A stretch of 64,000 nt of DNA, taken from positions 167,488-231,487 of the forward strand of contig JAMOPI010000028.1 in assembly GCA_027064585.1 (NCBI GenBank), in the 5' to 3' direction. Below, piece after piece: positions 18,540 to 27,625 of this stretch (positions within the stretch are counted from its first letter, which is position 1; each line of letters starts with the position of its first letter). This DNA comes from Candidatus Desulfofervidaceae bacterium. Lineage in GTDB: Bacteria > Desulfobacterota > Desulfofervidia > Desulfofervidales > Desulfofervidaceae. The translations under genes and the position numbers were made by a program. The notes beneath the pieces are model-generated. The model was given only the letters and a program-made list of their open reading frames with translations. It had not been told where the DNA came from and did not search any database.

Positions 18540-21101
18540 CTAATGCTGTTGCCATTTGTCACTTAAAAACTGCTCAACGTAATAATCTACTGCCTTATCG
18601 CTTTTAAGCATTACATCTAACTGGCGGGTAAAGCCAATTAGACGGCCAATTTTCTCTAATCGTTCTTGTACATCTTTTTTACTAATCTCTCTAATGCGTC
18701 CTACTACTAAATCTCCTTTAGTTATAACCCTAAAATCATATCTTTCTAAGATTTTCCTAAGAAGTTGGGCTCGTCTTGTTCTACGTGTAATTTCAGTTAC
18801 ACCTCCAACAAAACGAAAATAAATGTAATTATCCAACATGTTATCGGTCATGTAAGTATCAACCATGTTAAAATGATAACCTAACCGCAAACTAAGATTT
18901 AAGTACTCCTTAGATACAACGGCTAAATTGACTCCTAAATACTTAGGCGATCCACTAATTTCTTGGAATGAGGCAGTAATACTAGACATAATGGCCTTAA
19001 AGTCTACCGCTACTGGTTCTGTCCGCCACACCCCTGGTGCAGAAAGCCCTTTCCAAAGGGCCAACATAGGTTCAGATGTAATTTCCTCTGGGCTAATACT
19101 CGTTTTTGCATTTGCCTCAGGATTAATTCCGCCTCCTAAATCAATGATGACTAAGTCAATTGGGATTCTTGTTTTTAACTTCTTTGCTGGAACATTTTCC
19201 CAAATGGTTTTATCCATGTGGATATCAATCAATTCGGCCACAGCCTTTTCATGGGCAAAACGCAAAATGTCGTGAAAGGTCTTACATCCTTCAGGCCGAA
19301 AGTTTGGAGCACTGGGATCAGTAAGATTTAGGGGTGATACCCTAGTCAAAATTTGTTTTAATAACCGATATTCACGCGTTTCCTCAAAGGGAGTTTCCTT
19401 AAAAAGATAAAAATTTAGTAATTCTTTTACAATACCTTCATAAACGACATTTTCCTCTGCATCAACAGTAACTCCCATACCTGTTTTCAGCACTTGTGTA
19501 GCTATACCTGTATCCACAATTGCTGGCACTCTAAACTCTCTGGCCAAAGAAGCCATATGTCCAGTGGGACTACCAATATCTGTCACAATGGCTGCTACTT
19601 TATACATAATCCGCCCAAAACGGGGTGAAGTTTTGCGGGCAACTAAAACCCCTCCCTGAGGGAAATTGGTAATGTCCTCATCACGCTTTACCACAAAGAC
19701 CTTACCTGCTCCTATTCCTCTTTGAGCAATTACCCCCTTTTTCTCTAAAAGGACACGATACTTATTCCGTAAGACAGAAAGACCTACAGAGATCTCAGCT
19801 GGCCCAGTAACGCCCATTAATGGACGAGCTTGGAGGATATACAAATTGCCTTGCTGATCATAACTCCATTCAATGTCCTGGGGTTTTTTAAAATACCGTT
19901 CTATGTTTAAAGCTACCTCTGCCAATTCAGTGATTTGTTCTTTGAGCAAACAGGATTTTGACGGGGCCTCTGTTTCTCGTAATCCACCTCCTGGCTTGGC
20001 CAAAATCATCTTTTTTTCAGTACTAATCCTTTTTTCTACTATTTCATACGGATATGTCCGAGATACCTTAAATTGATCTAAACTTACACTTCCCTCTACC
20101 ACTGTTTTACCCAACCCCCAGTTGGCATTAATTAACATTATGTTAGCCGAGGGATTAGTAGGATCTATAGTATAGATCACACCGCTTACACTGGCTGGTA
20201 TCATCTCCACGTACAACACGGCCATGGGTATTTCTAAAGGTGAATATCCCTTCTGCTTAGCATATATAATTGCCCTTGGACTAAAAAGACTGGCCAAAAC
20301 CTTTTTATAAGCATTAACAAGTTCATCACTTGGCACATTCAACTCTGTTTCAAACTGGCCGGCAAAAGTATGTTCAGAATCTTCCCCTACTGCACTACTC
20401 CTTACGGCAAAAAATACATTTTTATGCGTTGCGACCTTATTTACTGCCCTTTCTATTTCGCTTTTAAGATCAGGAGGAAGCTCTCCTTTAAGAAAAAGAG
20501 ATTGAATTTCTTTGCTGATTTTTTCGGTACTTTTTTCCCCTTCTTTCTCCCAAGTACTCAAAAAATTTGTAATTTTTTCTGTCAGTTCGTTATAATCTAA
20601 AAACCGTTTATAAGCGGCTGTTGTAATCACAAAACCATTTGGAGTGTTGTATTTTAATTTGTTCCTTATCTCTCCTAAGCGTGCGGCCTTACTGCCCACC
20701 ACATCGGTCAAAGATTCATCTAATTTATCAAGAAGGATAGTTAAGTCTTCAATAAGAACATAAATTTTGCCCTCTATTAATGCCTTTAGGTAAGCATTTA
20801 TATCCTCAAAGACGTCATAGAGTTTGATGTATTTATTGGAACAAATCATGTTTAGGTTATATATAACCTTGTAAACTGTATCTGCTAGTTCATTATAGGA
20901 GTTTATAATATAGGTTTTGTCAAAGATGTAATCTCCACTTAACTTTTCGCCCATATCAGTAACAATCTCTAAAGCACGATTATTATTGTCAAGGAGTTCC
21001 CGAAAGCGGGTGAAAATGCTCCGGAAGGCAATTTCACCCGCTATTCTGGAACTTTTTTTGTTAAATAACTTTTCCTTAAAGTGTCTTAAGAAGGAAAACA
21101 T
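18540..21101 (-). CDS. PEP synthase-like dikinase protein with an atypical C-terminus (copy 2)
   Basis: 853 residues, same architecture as copy 1. Helical N-terminus (~1-125). ATP-grasp domain with VGSKAARLGEI, FAVRSSAVGEDS, FAGQFETE, SGVIYTIDP and ILQARPL. Phosphohistidine domain with GSPTGHMASLAREFRVP. The C-terminal ~270 residues hold CKTFHDILRFAHE, VIIDLGGGINPEA and RLIGFTRQLDVML, matching copy 1 and not the PEP TIM barrel. Rifampin phosphotransferase is a precedent for such partial dikinases, but the domain order differs. Substrate unknown. Confidence 0.7.
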   Translation of the reverse strand: MFSFLRHFKEKLFNKKSSRIAGEIAFRSIFTRFRELLDNNNRALEIVTDMGEKLSGDYIFDKTYIINSYNELADTVYKVIYNLNMICSNKYIKLYDVFEDINAYLKALIEGKIYVLIEDLTILLDKLDESLTDVVGSKAARLGEIRNKLKYNTPNGFVITTAAYKRFLDYNELTEKITNFLSTWEKEGEKSTEKISKEIQSLFLKGELPPDLKSEIERAVNKVATHKNVFFAVRSSAVGEDSEHTFAGQFETELNVPSDELVNAYKKVLASLFSPRAIIYAKQKGYSPLEIPMAVLYVEMIPASVSGVIYTIDPTNPSANIMLINANWGLGKTVVEGSVSLDQFKVSRTYPYEIVEKRISTEKKMILAKPGGGLRETEAPSKSCLLKEQITELAEVALNIERYFKKPQDIEWSYDQQGNLYILQARPLMGVTGPAEISVGLSVLRNKYRVLLEKKGVIAQRGIGAGKVFVVKRDEDITNFPQGGVLVARKTSPRFGRIMYKVAAIVTDIGSPTGHMASLAREFRVPAIVDTGIATQVLKTGMGVTVDAEENVVYEGIVKELLNFYLFKETPFEETREYRLLKQILTRVSPLNLTDPSAPNFRPEGCKTFHDILRFAHEKAVAELIDIHMDKTIWENVPAKKLKTRIPIDLVIIDLGGGINPEANAKTSISPEEITSEPMLALWKGLSAPGVWRTEPVAVDFKAIMSSITASFQEISGSPKYLGVNLAVVSKEYLNLSLRLGYHFNMVDTYMTDNMLDNYIYFRFVGGVTEITRRTRRAQLLRKILERYDFRVITKGDLVVGRIREISKKDVQERLEKIGRLIGFTRQLDVMLKSDKAVDYYVEQFLSDKWQQH

Positions 21102-21110
21102 CTAATTCTA

Positions 21111-21890
21111 TCAATGGCCTCCTTTAGAACCAAATAAAAACCCCATAAAGAACCCAACAACAATAGCTAATATTACTGCTAGAATACCATAAAGCAAAGA
21201 ATGTTTAAAGGCTAGATTACGACAAAAGGCTGGGAAACCAACAAGATCCACATGGAAAAAACTTTCTAAGTGACCTACTAACTGTCCGTTATTAAATCCA
21301 TATAAATCTACAGTATATTTCCCTAAAGGTATCTTAGCCGGGACATTAATGGTAGTGGAAAAAGACTTTAATCCGTTATTTACCCCTTCAAAGACTACAG
21401 TTTTGGGATGAATGCTATACAACTTTTCTTTTTTCTTCAACATCACGAATTGCTTAAAGAGAAAATCCGGTTTATCTCCAGGTACGGTAGATTCAAATTT
21501 TATCTTGTCCTTTAAGGCATCATATCCAATTTCTGCCTTTTTTAACACATCAGGTGAGGCAAGTTTGTCTATATCAGTAGAGGTGGCAATAAGATAGAAA
21601 TTAGGAGCATTCTTTACTTTAACCGTGCCTACATTCATCCAGAGGATACCAACCTTCCCCTTGCGTTTAAGGGTTACTTCCTCTCTAGAGCCACATATTT
21701 TAATGGCCACATCCCAATTTTTAGGAACATATCCAAAAATTTTTATCTTTTGCCCTTTAAAAAAGGCATTGATGTGTATCTTGTTAGGTTGAACATGTAA
21801 AATTGGTTTCCTTTCCGCAGCAAAGAGGTGAAAACTAAGACTTAAAACAAGGCTTAAGACAAAACCAATAATAATTCCTTTTTTCATCAT
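21111..21890 (-). CDS. TIGR02186-like membrane-anchored protein
   Basis: 259 residues. N-terminal signal peptide (about residues 1-25, GFVLSLVLSLSFHLFAAE), a long extracytoplasmic beta-rich region, and one C-terminal transmembrane helix (LLYGILAVILAIVVGFFMG) with a short charged tail. The pattern and position beside a TauE/SafE gene match the TIGR02186/Alph_Pro_TM family, function unknown. GGAGGG precedes the first ATG; the start overlaps the TauE stop (TAATG), so the two are coupled. A periplasmic accessory role for the permease is inference. Confidence 0.72.
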   Translation of the reverse strand: MMKKGIIIGFVLSLVLSLSFHLFAAERKPILHVQPNKIHINAFFKGQKIKIFGYVPKNWDVAIKICGSREEVTLKRKGKVGILWMNVGTVKVKNAPNFYLIATSTDIDKLASPDVLKKAEIGYDALKDKIKFESTVPGDKPDFLFKQFVMLKKKEKLYSIHPKTVVFEGVNNGLKSFSTTINVPAKIPLGKYTVDLYGFNNGQLVGHLESFFHVDLVGFPAFCRNLAFKHSLLYGILAVILAIVVGFFMGFLFGSKGGH

Positions 21891-22822
21891 TAGTGCCCTC
21901 CTTTATATGAGAGTAAAAGATGCGGTGTAACCAAAAGCCCAACTAACATTTTTACCATTACCAAAAGGACAATACAGGCCAAAAGGAGCTTTAGTTGATC
22001 GCCTTTTAGTAACTTACATAGGCGTGCACCTATTTGCGCTCCAATGGTAGAACCTAATAGAAGAATTAAAGCGAGAATAAAATCTACCGTATGGTTCATG
22101 TAAGACTGCATAATGGTGACATTGATGCAAGTAAATAGGATTTGAAACAGGCTGGTTCCTACAACTACATGCATGGGCATCCGCAAAAGATAGACCATGA
22201 CCGGCACCATGATAAAGCCACCACCCACACCCATGATAGCGGCCAGGATACCGACGAAGGTTCCTAGAATTAAAGGTAAAAATAGAGAATGACGTACACC
22301 AGATTTAGGAAAGTCCATTTGCAAAGGCAAACTAGCCAAAAACCGACTAAAACCAGATGGCTTAGTATTTACTTCTACTTCCCTTTGGGGTGCCTTTGCC
22401 TTTTTGAGGCTATTTAAACTTTCAAAAAACATGTAACCACCGATGCCACCAAGCATAATGACATAGGTAACCTTAATCACAAAGTCAGCGTTACCCAGTG
22501 CCCGCAAGATCTGGATAAATTTTACGCCTACCGTTCCGCCAGTAATACCACCAATAAGAAGAAGCGTGCCCATCTTAAAGTCCACATTGCCTAGTTTGTA
22601 GTGGGCATAACATCCGGAAGTAGAAGCAGCCACAATCTGGTTGGAATCAGAGGCAGCAGCCACTGTAGGTGGAATTCCAATCATGATTAAAAGTGGGGTC
22701 ATGAGAAAACCACCACCAACTCCAAATAAACCCGATAAAAGACCAACCAATCCACCTAACCCAAACAGTAAAAAAATGTTAATGCTTGTTCCAGCAATGG
22801 GTAAATAAAGCCACCAACTCAT
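21890..22822 (-). CDS. TauE/SafE family permease (copy 1)
   Basis: 310 residues, about eight transmembrane helices in two repeats. Each repeat has the family glycine-rich signature: SGLFGVGGGFLMTPLLI near residue 32 and AAIMGVGGGFIMVPVMVY near 200. The family is linked to sulfite, sulfoacetate and other organosulfur anion export; substrate here is unproven. Start and stop overlap neighbours as TAATG. A hydrophilic loop of about 40 residues separates the halves. Confidence 0.85.
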   Translation of the reverse strand: MSWWLYLPIAGTSINIFLLFGLGGLVGLLSGLFGVGGGFLMTPLLIMIGIPPTVAAASDSNQIVAASTSGCYAHYKLGNVDFKMGTLLLIGGITGGTVGVKFIQILRALGNADFVIKVTYVIMLGGIGGYMFFESLNSLKKAKAPQREVEVNTKPSGFSRFLASLPLQMDFPKSGVRHSLFLPLILGTFVGILAAIMGVGGGFIMVPVMVYLLRMPMHVVVGTSLFQILFTCINVTIMQSYMNHTVDFILALILLLGSTIGAQIGARLCKLLKGDQLKLLLACIVLLVMVKMLVGLLVTPHLLLSYKGGH

Positions 22823-23286
22823 TATTTGCCCTCCTTTTGTTTTGTTTTAATTGAAACTTGTGCAAGCTTTCCTTTTCTAACTGGCATCCCCCCTTTCTTT
22901 AGTTTTTTATTGACTAGAATTACAGACCGCTGCAATTTTTTTTGAAGCTCTTTAATTTGGTTGCTATAAGACTTCCGTTTTTTTTCATCTTCTGCTGACG
23001 GTATCACCACAATGTCCACTCGGTGTTGCTGGCAGAACTTAAAAACTTCGTCTATAAATTCCCCCTTAGTAAAAAAACATTCAATTTCTAGTCCTCTTGT
23101 CTTAGACTTTTCAACAAACGGCACAATGAGTCTGAAAATTTCTCTTTGTTTACTCGGACTGGTTTTAGTAAACACAAACAGTATCTGTAATCTAGCATTT
23201 AATCTTTCAGCAAGACCTTGGGCATAGGTTAGCGGTGCAAAAATAGAATCCTGATCGTTAAGGGCTACTAAAATAAATGCCAACAT
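22822..23286 (-). CDS. Universal stress protein-like, 154 residues
   Basis: From the ATG at 23286 the product starts MLAFILVALNDQDS, the first strand of a Usp domain, followed by YAQGLAERLNARLQILFVF and VDIVVIPSAEDEKK. The C-terminal ~40 residues are strongly basic. The frame extends upstream to 23376, but that part lies over the putative promoter and is hydrophobic with no similarity. There is no ribosome binding site at 23286. First gene of the subcluster Usp-TauE-TIGR02186-dikinases. Confidence 0.65.
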   Translation of the reverse strand: MLAFILVALNDQDSIFAPLTYAQGLAERLNARLQILFVFTKTSPSKQREIFRLIVPFVEKSKTRGLEIECFFTKGEFIDEVFKFCQQHRVDIVVIPSAEDEKKRKSYSNQIKELQKKLQRSVILVNKKLKKGGMPVRKGKLAQVSIKTKQKEGK

Positions 23287-23299
23287 GAAAGAGATAAAT

Positions 23300-23315
23300 T
23301 GCAAATTATAGACCA
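23300..23315 (-). promoter_or_regulatory. Candidate sigma-54 promoter before the Usp-TauE genes
   Basis: On the minus strand TGG (23313-23315) and TTGCA (23300-23304) have exact -24/-12 spacing (TGG, 8 bp, then TTGCA). The -24 element lacks the CAC. The predicted start is near 23290, only a few bases before the ATG at 23286, so the transcript would be almost leaderless; this weakens the call. Confidence 0.45.
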
Positions 23316-23368
23316 ATAAAAAGTCTGTGAATATATATGAAAAATACAAAGAAAGGAAACTTAAGGGG

Positions 23369-23416
23369 TGTTTCAAAAGTGTTTCAATCTTATTTATACC
23401 GTTTCATATTAAAACA
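23369..23416. promoter_or_regulatory. Cluster of TGTTTCA half-sites upstream of the sigma-54 promoter
   Basis: Two direct TGTTTCA copies (23369-23375 and 23380-23386) and an imperfect palindrome CGTTTCA-TAT-TAAAACA (23400-23416). They lie roughly 80-125 bp upstream of the predicted sigma-54 start, the usual place for enhancer sites. The NtrC-type regulator encoded next door is the likely binder. The same motif recurs at 27579-27595. Confidence 0.5.
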
Positions 23417-23418
23417 AA

Positions 23419-24771
23419 TTACAATAGCCCATATTTTTTTAATTTGCGCCATAAGGTAGTCCGAGAAAACCCCAAAAGCTTGGCGGCAGCAGTTTTATTA
23501 TATCCTGTCACTTCTAATGCCCTTTGGATATGTTGTTTTTCTTGCTCGGCCATAGAAAAAGGGGTGGTTTCTCCTTCTGCCATAATTTCAAACTCTGAAA
23601 TATCTTGGGGCAAATCTTCTATAGTAATTTCGTGGCCCTCTGATAATGCTACTGCTCTCTCTATGATATTTTCTAGTTCTCTTACATTGCCTGGAAAGGG
23701 GTATTTTAAAAGACACTGTAATGCCTTTTTGCTAATTCCTTTTATCTTTTTACCGAAGAAATCATTGTATTTTTTTAAGAAATATTGAATCAAAAGAGGG
23801 ATATCTTCCTTTCTTTCGCGCAAAGGTGGTAAACAAATGGATACAACATTAAGGCGATAAAATAAGTCTTCTCTAAATTTTCCTTCAGCTACAAGCTTGC
23901 GTAGATCCTGATTGGTAGCGGCAATGATCCTGATGTCAAGTTTTATTGGTTGTACTCCCCCAACTCTCATAATCTTTTTTCCCTCTATTGCTCGCAAAAG
24001 TTTTACTTGCATAGAAAGAGGCATTTCTCCTATTTCATCTAGAAATACCGTGCCCTTATTTGCTGCTTCTAGAAGGCCTATTTTGGTACGAAAGGCCCCT
24101 GTAAAAGCCCCTTTTTCGTATCCAAAAAGCTCACTTGCAATAAGTTCTTCAGTAAACGCCCCACAGTTGAAAGGAACAAAAGGATTCTCTCGCCGCTTGC
24201 TATAGTAGTGAATGGCCCGGGCTACCAATTCTTTGCCTGTTCCTGTTTCCCCGTGGATAAGCACATTACAATCTACCTGCGCAACTTTCATGATTGTGCG
24301 ATAAATCTTTTGCATTTTCAGACTTTTTCCTACCAAGTCTGCAAATGTATATCGGGCGATAGCTTCTTTAAGGCGGCGGTTTTCTTCTTTAAGGCTAATT
24401 TTGTCCTCTATTTTTTTAATAAGGGATTTTAATTCTTCCAGCTTTACAGGTTTGCTTAAATAGTGAAAGGCACCCTTTTTAATGGCCTCTATGGCTGTTT
24501 CAATCGAGGCATAACCGGTTATAATAATAACTTCTGTATTGGGAGAAAATGCCTTGACCTGCTCTAAGATCTTCATGCCATTTATATCTGGCAATTTCAA
24601 GTCTAGTAATACGATAGAAAAAGTTTGTTTGGGAAGGATTTCTAAGGCCTCTTTACCCGAATAAAATACAGCTACTTCGTAACCTTCTTTTTCCAAAAAA
24701 CGAGAAAGGTACTTGCAGACTACCTTTTCGTCTTCTACAATGGCAATACTAAGTTTTTCGGGCAACATCAT
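23419..24771 (-). CDS. NtrC-family sigma-54-dependent response regulator
   Basis: 450 residues. Receiver (1-~120) with VEDEKVV, phosphoacceptor in LLDLKLPDING and LSKPVKLEEL. AAA+ domain (~140-380) with Walker A GETGTGKE, the sigma-54 contact loop GAFTGA, and VFLDEIGEM. C-terminal Fis-type helix-turn-helix (YNKTAAAKLLGFSRTTLWRKL). It overlaps the histidine kinase gene by 23 bp and is clearly its partner. Likely targets are the sigma-54 promoter at 23300 and the TGTTTCA sites; this is inference. Confidence 0.92.
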   Translation of the reverse strand: MMLPEKLSIAIVEDEKVVCKYLSRFLEKEGYEVAVFYSGKEALEILPKQTFSIVLLDLKLPDINGMKILEQVKAFSPNTEVIIITGYASIETAIEAIKKGAFHYLSKPVKLEELKSLIKKIEDKISLKEENRRLKEAIARYTFADLVGKSLKMQKIYRTIMKVAQVDCNVLIHGETGTGKELVARAIHYYSKRRENPFVPFNCGAFTEELIASELFGYEKGAFTGAFRTKIGLLEAANKGTVFLDEIGEMPLSMQVKLLRAIEGKKIMRVGGVQPIKLDIRIIAATNQDLRKLVAEGKFREDLFYRLNVVSICLPPLRERKEDIPLLIQYFLKKYNDFFGKKIKGISKKALQCLLKYPFPGNVRELENIIERAVALSEGHEITIEDLPQDISEFEIMAEGETTPFSMAEQEKQHIQRALEVTGYNKTAAAKLLGFSRTTLWRKLKKYGLL

Positions 24772-26212
24772 GCTTTACCGGCAATAAGATAGTAAAGGTT
24801 GTTCCCTTATTAAGCTCACTTTTAACCTTTATTGTGCCTCCGTGTTGCTTGATAATCCCGTAAGTAACCGCTAATCCTAAACCTGTTCCCTTTTCTTTGG
24901 TTGTAAAGAAGGGCTCAAAAATCCGGGAAAGGTATTCTTTGGGTATGCCCATTCCTGTATCAGATACATCTATTCTTAAATATCCGTCTTCTCCTTGGGC
25001 CGTTATTTTTAATGATCCACCATGAGGCATGGCCTGAATGGCGTTTTCTATTAAATTGATGAATACCTGTCGTAAGCTGTTCGGATCCCCCTGTAACTTA
25101 GGAAGGTTATCAGGGAGATCTATCTTTAAGCTGATGTTATTCAACTTAATTTGATTTTGAGTTACCTTGATGACATTGTTGATGGTTTCTTTAATATCTA
25201 CTTCTCCAATCCGATATCTTTTGGCCCTTGAGAAATCAAGGAGATTGGCCACAATATCACTTGCCCTTTGAGCTTGCTGGAGGATGTCTTCAATATATTC
25301 CCTTTGTTCGGATGTAAGCTGGTTACCATATTCTTCTAAGAACATTTCTGCTGTAATATAAATGTTGTTTAAGGGGTTATTGAGTTCATGGGCGATGCCC
25401 GCGGTGAATGTGCCTAAAGAGGCCATTTTCCTTGCTTGAATCAGCTGTTCCTTGCGTAATTCTAGCTCTTGCATCATCCTGTTTAAGGCATCAATCAAAG
25501 TACTAATTTCTTCTAACGATTCTTTTGGTTTAGGGAAAAGGGCAAAATTGCCTTTTACGATTTGTTGGGTTGAATTTTGGATAAAATTTAAGGGTGCAAT
25601 TACTCTGCGCACAATTAGATAAAACAAAAGGCCAATGCTTAGGATTATCACGCAGGTAAAAATAACAGGTATATGCTTCCAGACATTCAGTTCTTTTTGG
25701 ATCTTTTTTTTTACTTGATTATCTATAAGAATGGACGTATTCACAATATCCCGTCCCAATTGGCGCAACTTATTTTCTAAGACTTCTCCTTTGGCTTGCG
25801 CGTAATTTTGGTGATAAAGATTAGAAAAGAGTTTTTCATATTCTCTTATTTGGGTTGTAAACTGGAGATACGCTTGAAGGCCAATGAGCTTTTTTATTTG
25901 CCTTTGATAAGCAATTAGATAGGAATTAACCTTCTGTAAATAAACAGAAGCATTGGGATAGCTTTCTTTTTCATGATATAGAAAAAAGTTTTTTTCGTAT
26001 CTCCTTATTTCAAGGACATTACTTACAAACTCTTCGCATTTTTGTAAAAAGAGAAAATCGTTTATAATTGTGTTGATATTCCAATAATGTACAAAAACAG
26101 CTCCCCAAAGTAAGATAAAATAAAATCCAAAAATGGCGGCAACCCATCCACGCAAGGATCGCCACCATTTATAAAAATGAGATAATTTCCCTTTCTCTGG
26201 TTCCTCTCCCAT
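24749..26212 (-). CDS. Membrane sensor histidine kinase
   Basis: 487 residues. Transmembrane helix 1 (~20-45), an extracytoplasmic helical sensor region (~45-180) with many Tyr/Lys residues, helix 2 (VIFTCVIILSIGLLFYLIV), and a HAMP linker. HisKA domain has AGIAHELNNPLNNI. HATPase follows with NLIENAIQA, DTGMGIP and GTGLGLAVTYGI. Architecture is NtrB/ZraS-like. The ligand is unknown; the flanking TauE permeases suggest a sulfur anion or membrane stress signal, which is inference. Confidence 0.9.
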   Translation of the reverse strand: MGEEPEKGKLSHFYKWWRSLRGWVAAIFGFYFILLWGAVFVHYWNINTIINDFLFLQKCEEFVSNVLEIRRYEKNFFLYHEKESYPNASVYLQKVNSYLIAYQRQIKKLIGLQAYLQFTTQIREYEKLFSNLYHQNYAQAKGEVLENKLRQLGRDIVNTSILIDNQVKKKIQKELNVWKHIPVIFTCVIILSIGLLFYLIVRRVIAPLNFIQNSTQQIVKGNFALFPKPKESLEEISTLIDALNRMMQELELRKEQLIQARKMASLGTFTAGIAHELNNPLNNIYITAEMFLEEYGNQLTSEQREYIEDILQQAQRASDIVANLLDFSRAKRYRIGEVDIKETINNVIKVTQNQIKLNNISLKIDLPDNLPKLQGDPNSLRQVFINLIENAIQAMPHGGSLKITAQGEDGYLRIDVSDTGMGIPKEYLSRIFEPFFTTKEKGTGLGLAVTYGIIKQHGGTIKVKSELNKGTTFTILLPVKHDVARKT

Positions 26213-26246
26213 TTATTTCCTTTATATTTTATTTTTCATCATACCT

Positions 26247-27248
26247 TTATCCTTTTTCACTTATAATACCTTTAACCAAATACAAGGTGATAATACCTGA
26301 AATAGCTAAGGCCGAGCTAAGTACCACAATTCCAGCAATATGTGCCATCTTTAACTGCTTTAACAATACAGATATAGCCGCCAATAGTAACATAATACCA
26401 TAAAGAAAGCGAATGCCATATCCCCTTACATACTTTACCGCAGAGGCACCAATTTGAGCTCCGATGCAGGCACCTAACAGCAAGATTATTGCCGCAACAA
26501 GTTCTATTCTTCCCTTCATAGAATAAGTAAACCCACCATAGGCACCAGAGATAATGCAACATAACAAGCTAGAGCCTACCGCTACAGCAGTAGGCACACC
26601 TACAAGGTAGATAAATGCAGGCACCAAGGCAAAACCACCACCAACGCCCATGAAACCGGCCATAATACCGATTAAGATACCAATAATGAGAAGAGTCCAA
26701 AGAGAGACCCTTACTCCACTAGCTTTGAGATAAATCATCGGAGGGATGTTAATGTGTTGAATCTTTGCCGCTAGACCTGGCTTTGAAGGGCTCTTTTTAG
26801 ATGAAGAGGCCGCTGCTGGCACCTTTCTTGTAGCTCTATAGTAATCATAGAGAATATAAAGACCTAATAATGCCAATAAGATCATATAAACATACCGAAT
26901 AACTGGTCCTGCTAATCCCTTAGCAGCCAGAAACATCACTATCCTTGCGCCGATCTCTACGCCAATCATCATACCAATAGCAACCAATACGCCCAGAGGA
27001 ATATCCACATTCCCCAGTTTAGCATGTTTTTTAACCGCAACAATTGATTTCGCATAAATGTGGAGCAGGTCTGTACCGATAGCAAAAGGCATAGGGAAAC
27101 CAAAGATGTTCAAAGCTGGTGTAACAATCCATCCGCCTCCCATGCCAAAGAATCCGCCCATAACTCCTACACAAAAACCAATGGCCAAAAGAACAAGCCA
27201 ATTAAATTCTATCCCGGCTATAGGGAGGTATAAGTGAAAAAAATCCAT
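26247..27248 (-). CDS. TauE/SafE family permease (copy 2)
   Basis: 333 residues, polytopic. Both signature loops are present: MGGFFGMGGGWIVTPALN and AGFMGVGGGFALVPAFIY. A basic Ser/Lys/Pro-rich cytoplasmic loop (AAASSSKKSPSKP) divides the halves. Paralogous to the permease at 21890-22822 but diverged, with an extra C-terminal helix. It follows a small membrane protein gene by 17 bp and precedes the histidine kinase, so transport and sensing look linked. Confidence 0.85.
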   Translation of the reverse strand: MDFFHLYLPIAGIEFNWLVLLAIGFCVGVMGGFFGMGGGWIVTPALNIFGFPMPFAIGTDLLHIYAKSIVAVKKHAKLGNVDIPLGVLVAIGMMIGVEIGARIVMFLAAKGLAGPVIRYVYMILLALLGLYILYDYYRATRKVPAAASSSKKSPSKPGLAAKIQHINIPPMIYLKASGVRVSLWTLLIIGILIGIMAGFMGVGGGFALVPAFIYLVGVPTAVAVGSSLLCCIISGAYGGFTYSMKGRIELVAAIILLLGACIGAQIGASAVKYVRGYGIRFLYGIMLLLAAISVLLKQLKMAHIAGIVVLSSALAISGIITLYLVKGIISEKG

Positions 27249-27265
27249 TTTCCTCCTCCTAAAAG

Positions 27266-27553
27266 TTATTCTCTATGCTCCATTTTTTCTGCCTTATATC
27301 CCAACACCGCCATGATCCAGTCTGTGATGTAGGCTAATATGATTCCCATAATTCCCATAATAATAACACAGGCAATAGAATGTAATAACCGGTTGTTATT
27401 ATAGGTTTCGGCTAACCATCGTGTAAAAAAGTTTGTCGCTTTACTCACATCTGCCACATGGTGCAACGGTTCTTTTCCTCCTTCTCCTGCTAAAACTGTA
27501 GCTGGACACACCATCCACATAAAAAAAACAAAGAGCCTTTTTAACCTTCTCAT
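27266..27553 (-). CDS. Small membrane protein, DVU0150-like
   Basis: 95 residues from the ATG at 27553, chosen because GGGAGGTGAGAAG precedes it; a longer frame to 27625 runs back through the promoter. N-terminal signal-like segment ending near ATVLAGEGG, a short outside region with RWLAETYNNNRLLHS, and a C-terminal transmembrane helix (IACVIIMGIMGIILAYI). I think it resembles the small DVU0150 family found beside TauE genes in sulfate reducers, from memory only. First gene of the ~12.7-kb minus-strand cluster. Confidence 0.6.
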   Translation of the reverse strand: MRRLKRLFVFFMWMVCPATVLAGEGGKEPLHHVADVSKATNFFTRWLAETYNNNRLLHSIACVIIMGIMGIILAYITDWIMAVLGYKAEKMEHRE

Positions 27554-27578
27554 CTTCTCACCTCCCTTCTTATAATTG

Positions 27579-27595
27579 TGTTTCATTTTGAAACA
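27579..27595. promoter_or_regulatory. Perfect palindrome TGTTTCA-TTT-TGAAACA at the cluster promoter
   Basis: A 17-bp perfect inverted repeat with a 3-bp centre, lying immediately downstream of the -10 box, so it covers the transcription start. A repressor or autoregulatory site is likely. The 26-bp neighbourhood resembles that at 23400-23425. Confidence 0.65.
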
Positions 27596-27596
27596 A

Positions 27597-27625
27597 ATTA
27601 TAATAGAGACAGGTGAAGATGTCAA
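27597..27625 (-). promoter_or_regulatory. Consensus sigma-70 promoter of the TauE/two-component cluster
   Basis: On the minus strand a perfect TTGACA (27620-27625), a 17-bp spacer and a perfect TATAAT (27597-27602), about 45 bp upstream of the first ATG. The palindrome at 27579-27595 overlaps the start. Confidence 0.8.

Noticed and set aside
15556..21101. Naming the two dikinase genes ppsA
   Set aside because: The PEP-binding barrel is not recognisable, so PEP synthase activity is not supported.
23287..23376. Longer N-terminus for the Usp gene
   Set aside because: Covers the candidate sigma-54 promoter; extra residues are a Phe/Leu-rich chance translation, and the Usp fold begins at MLAFILVAL.
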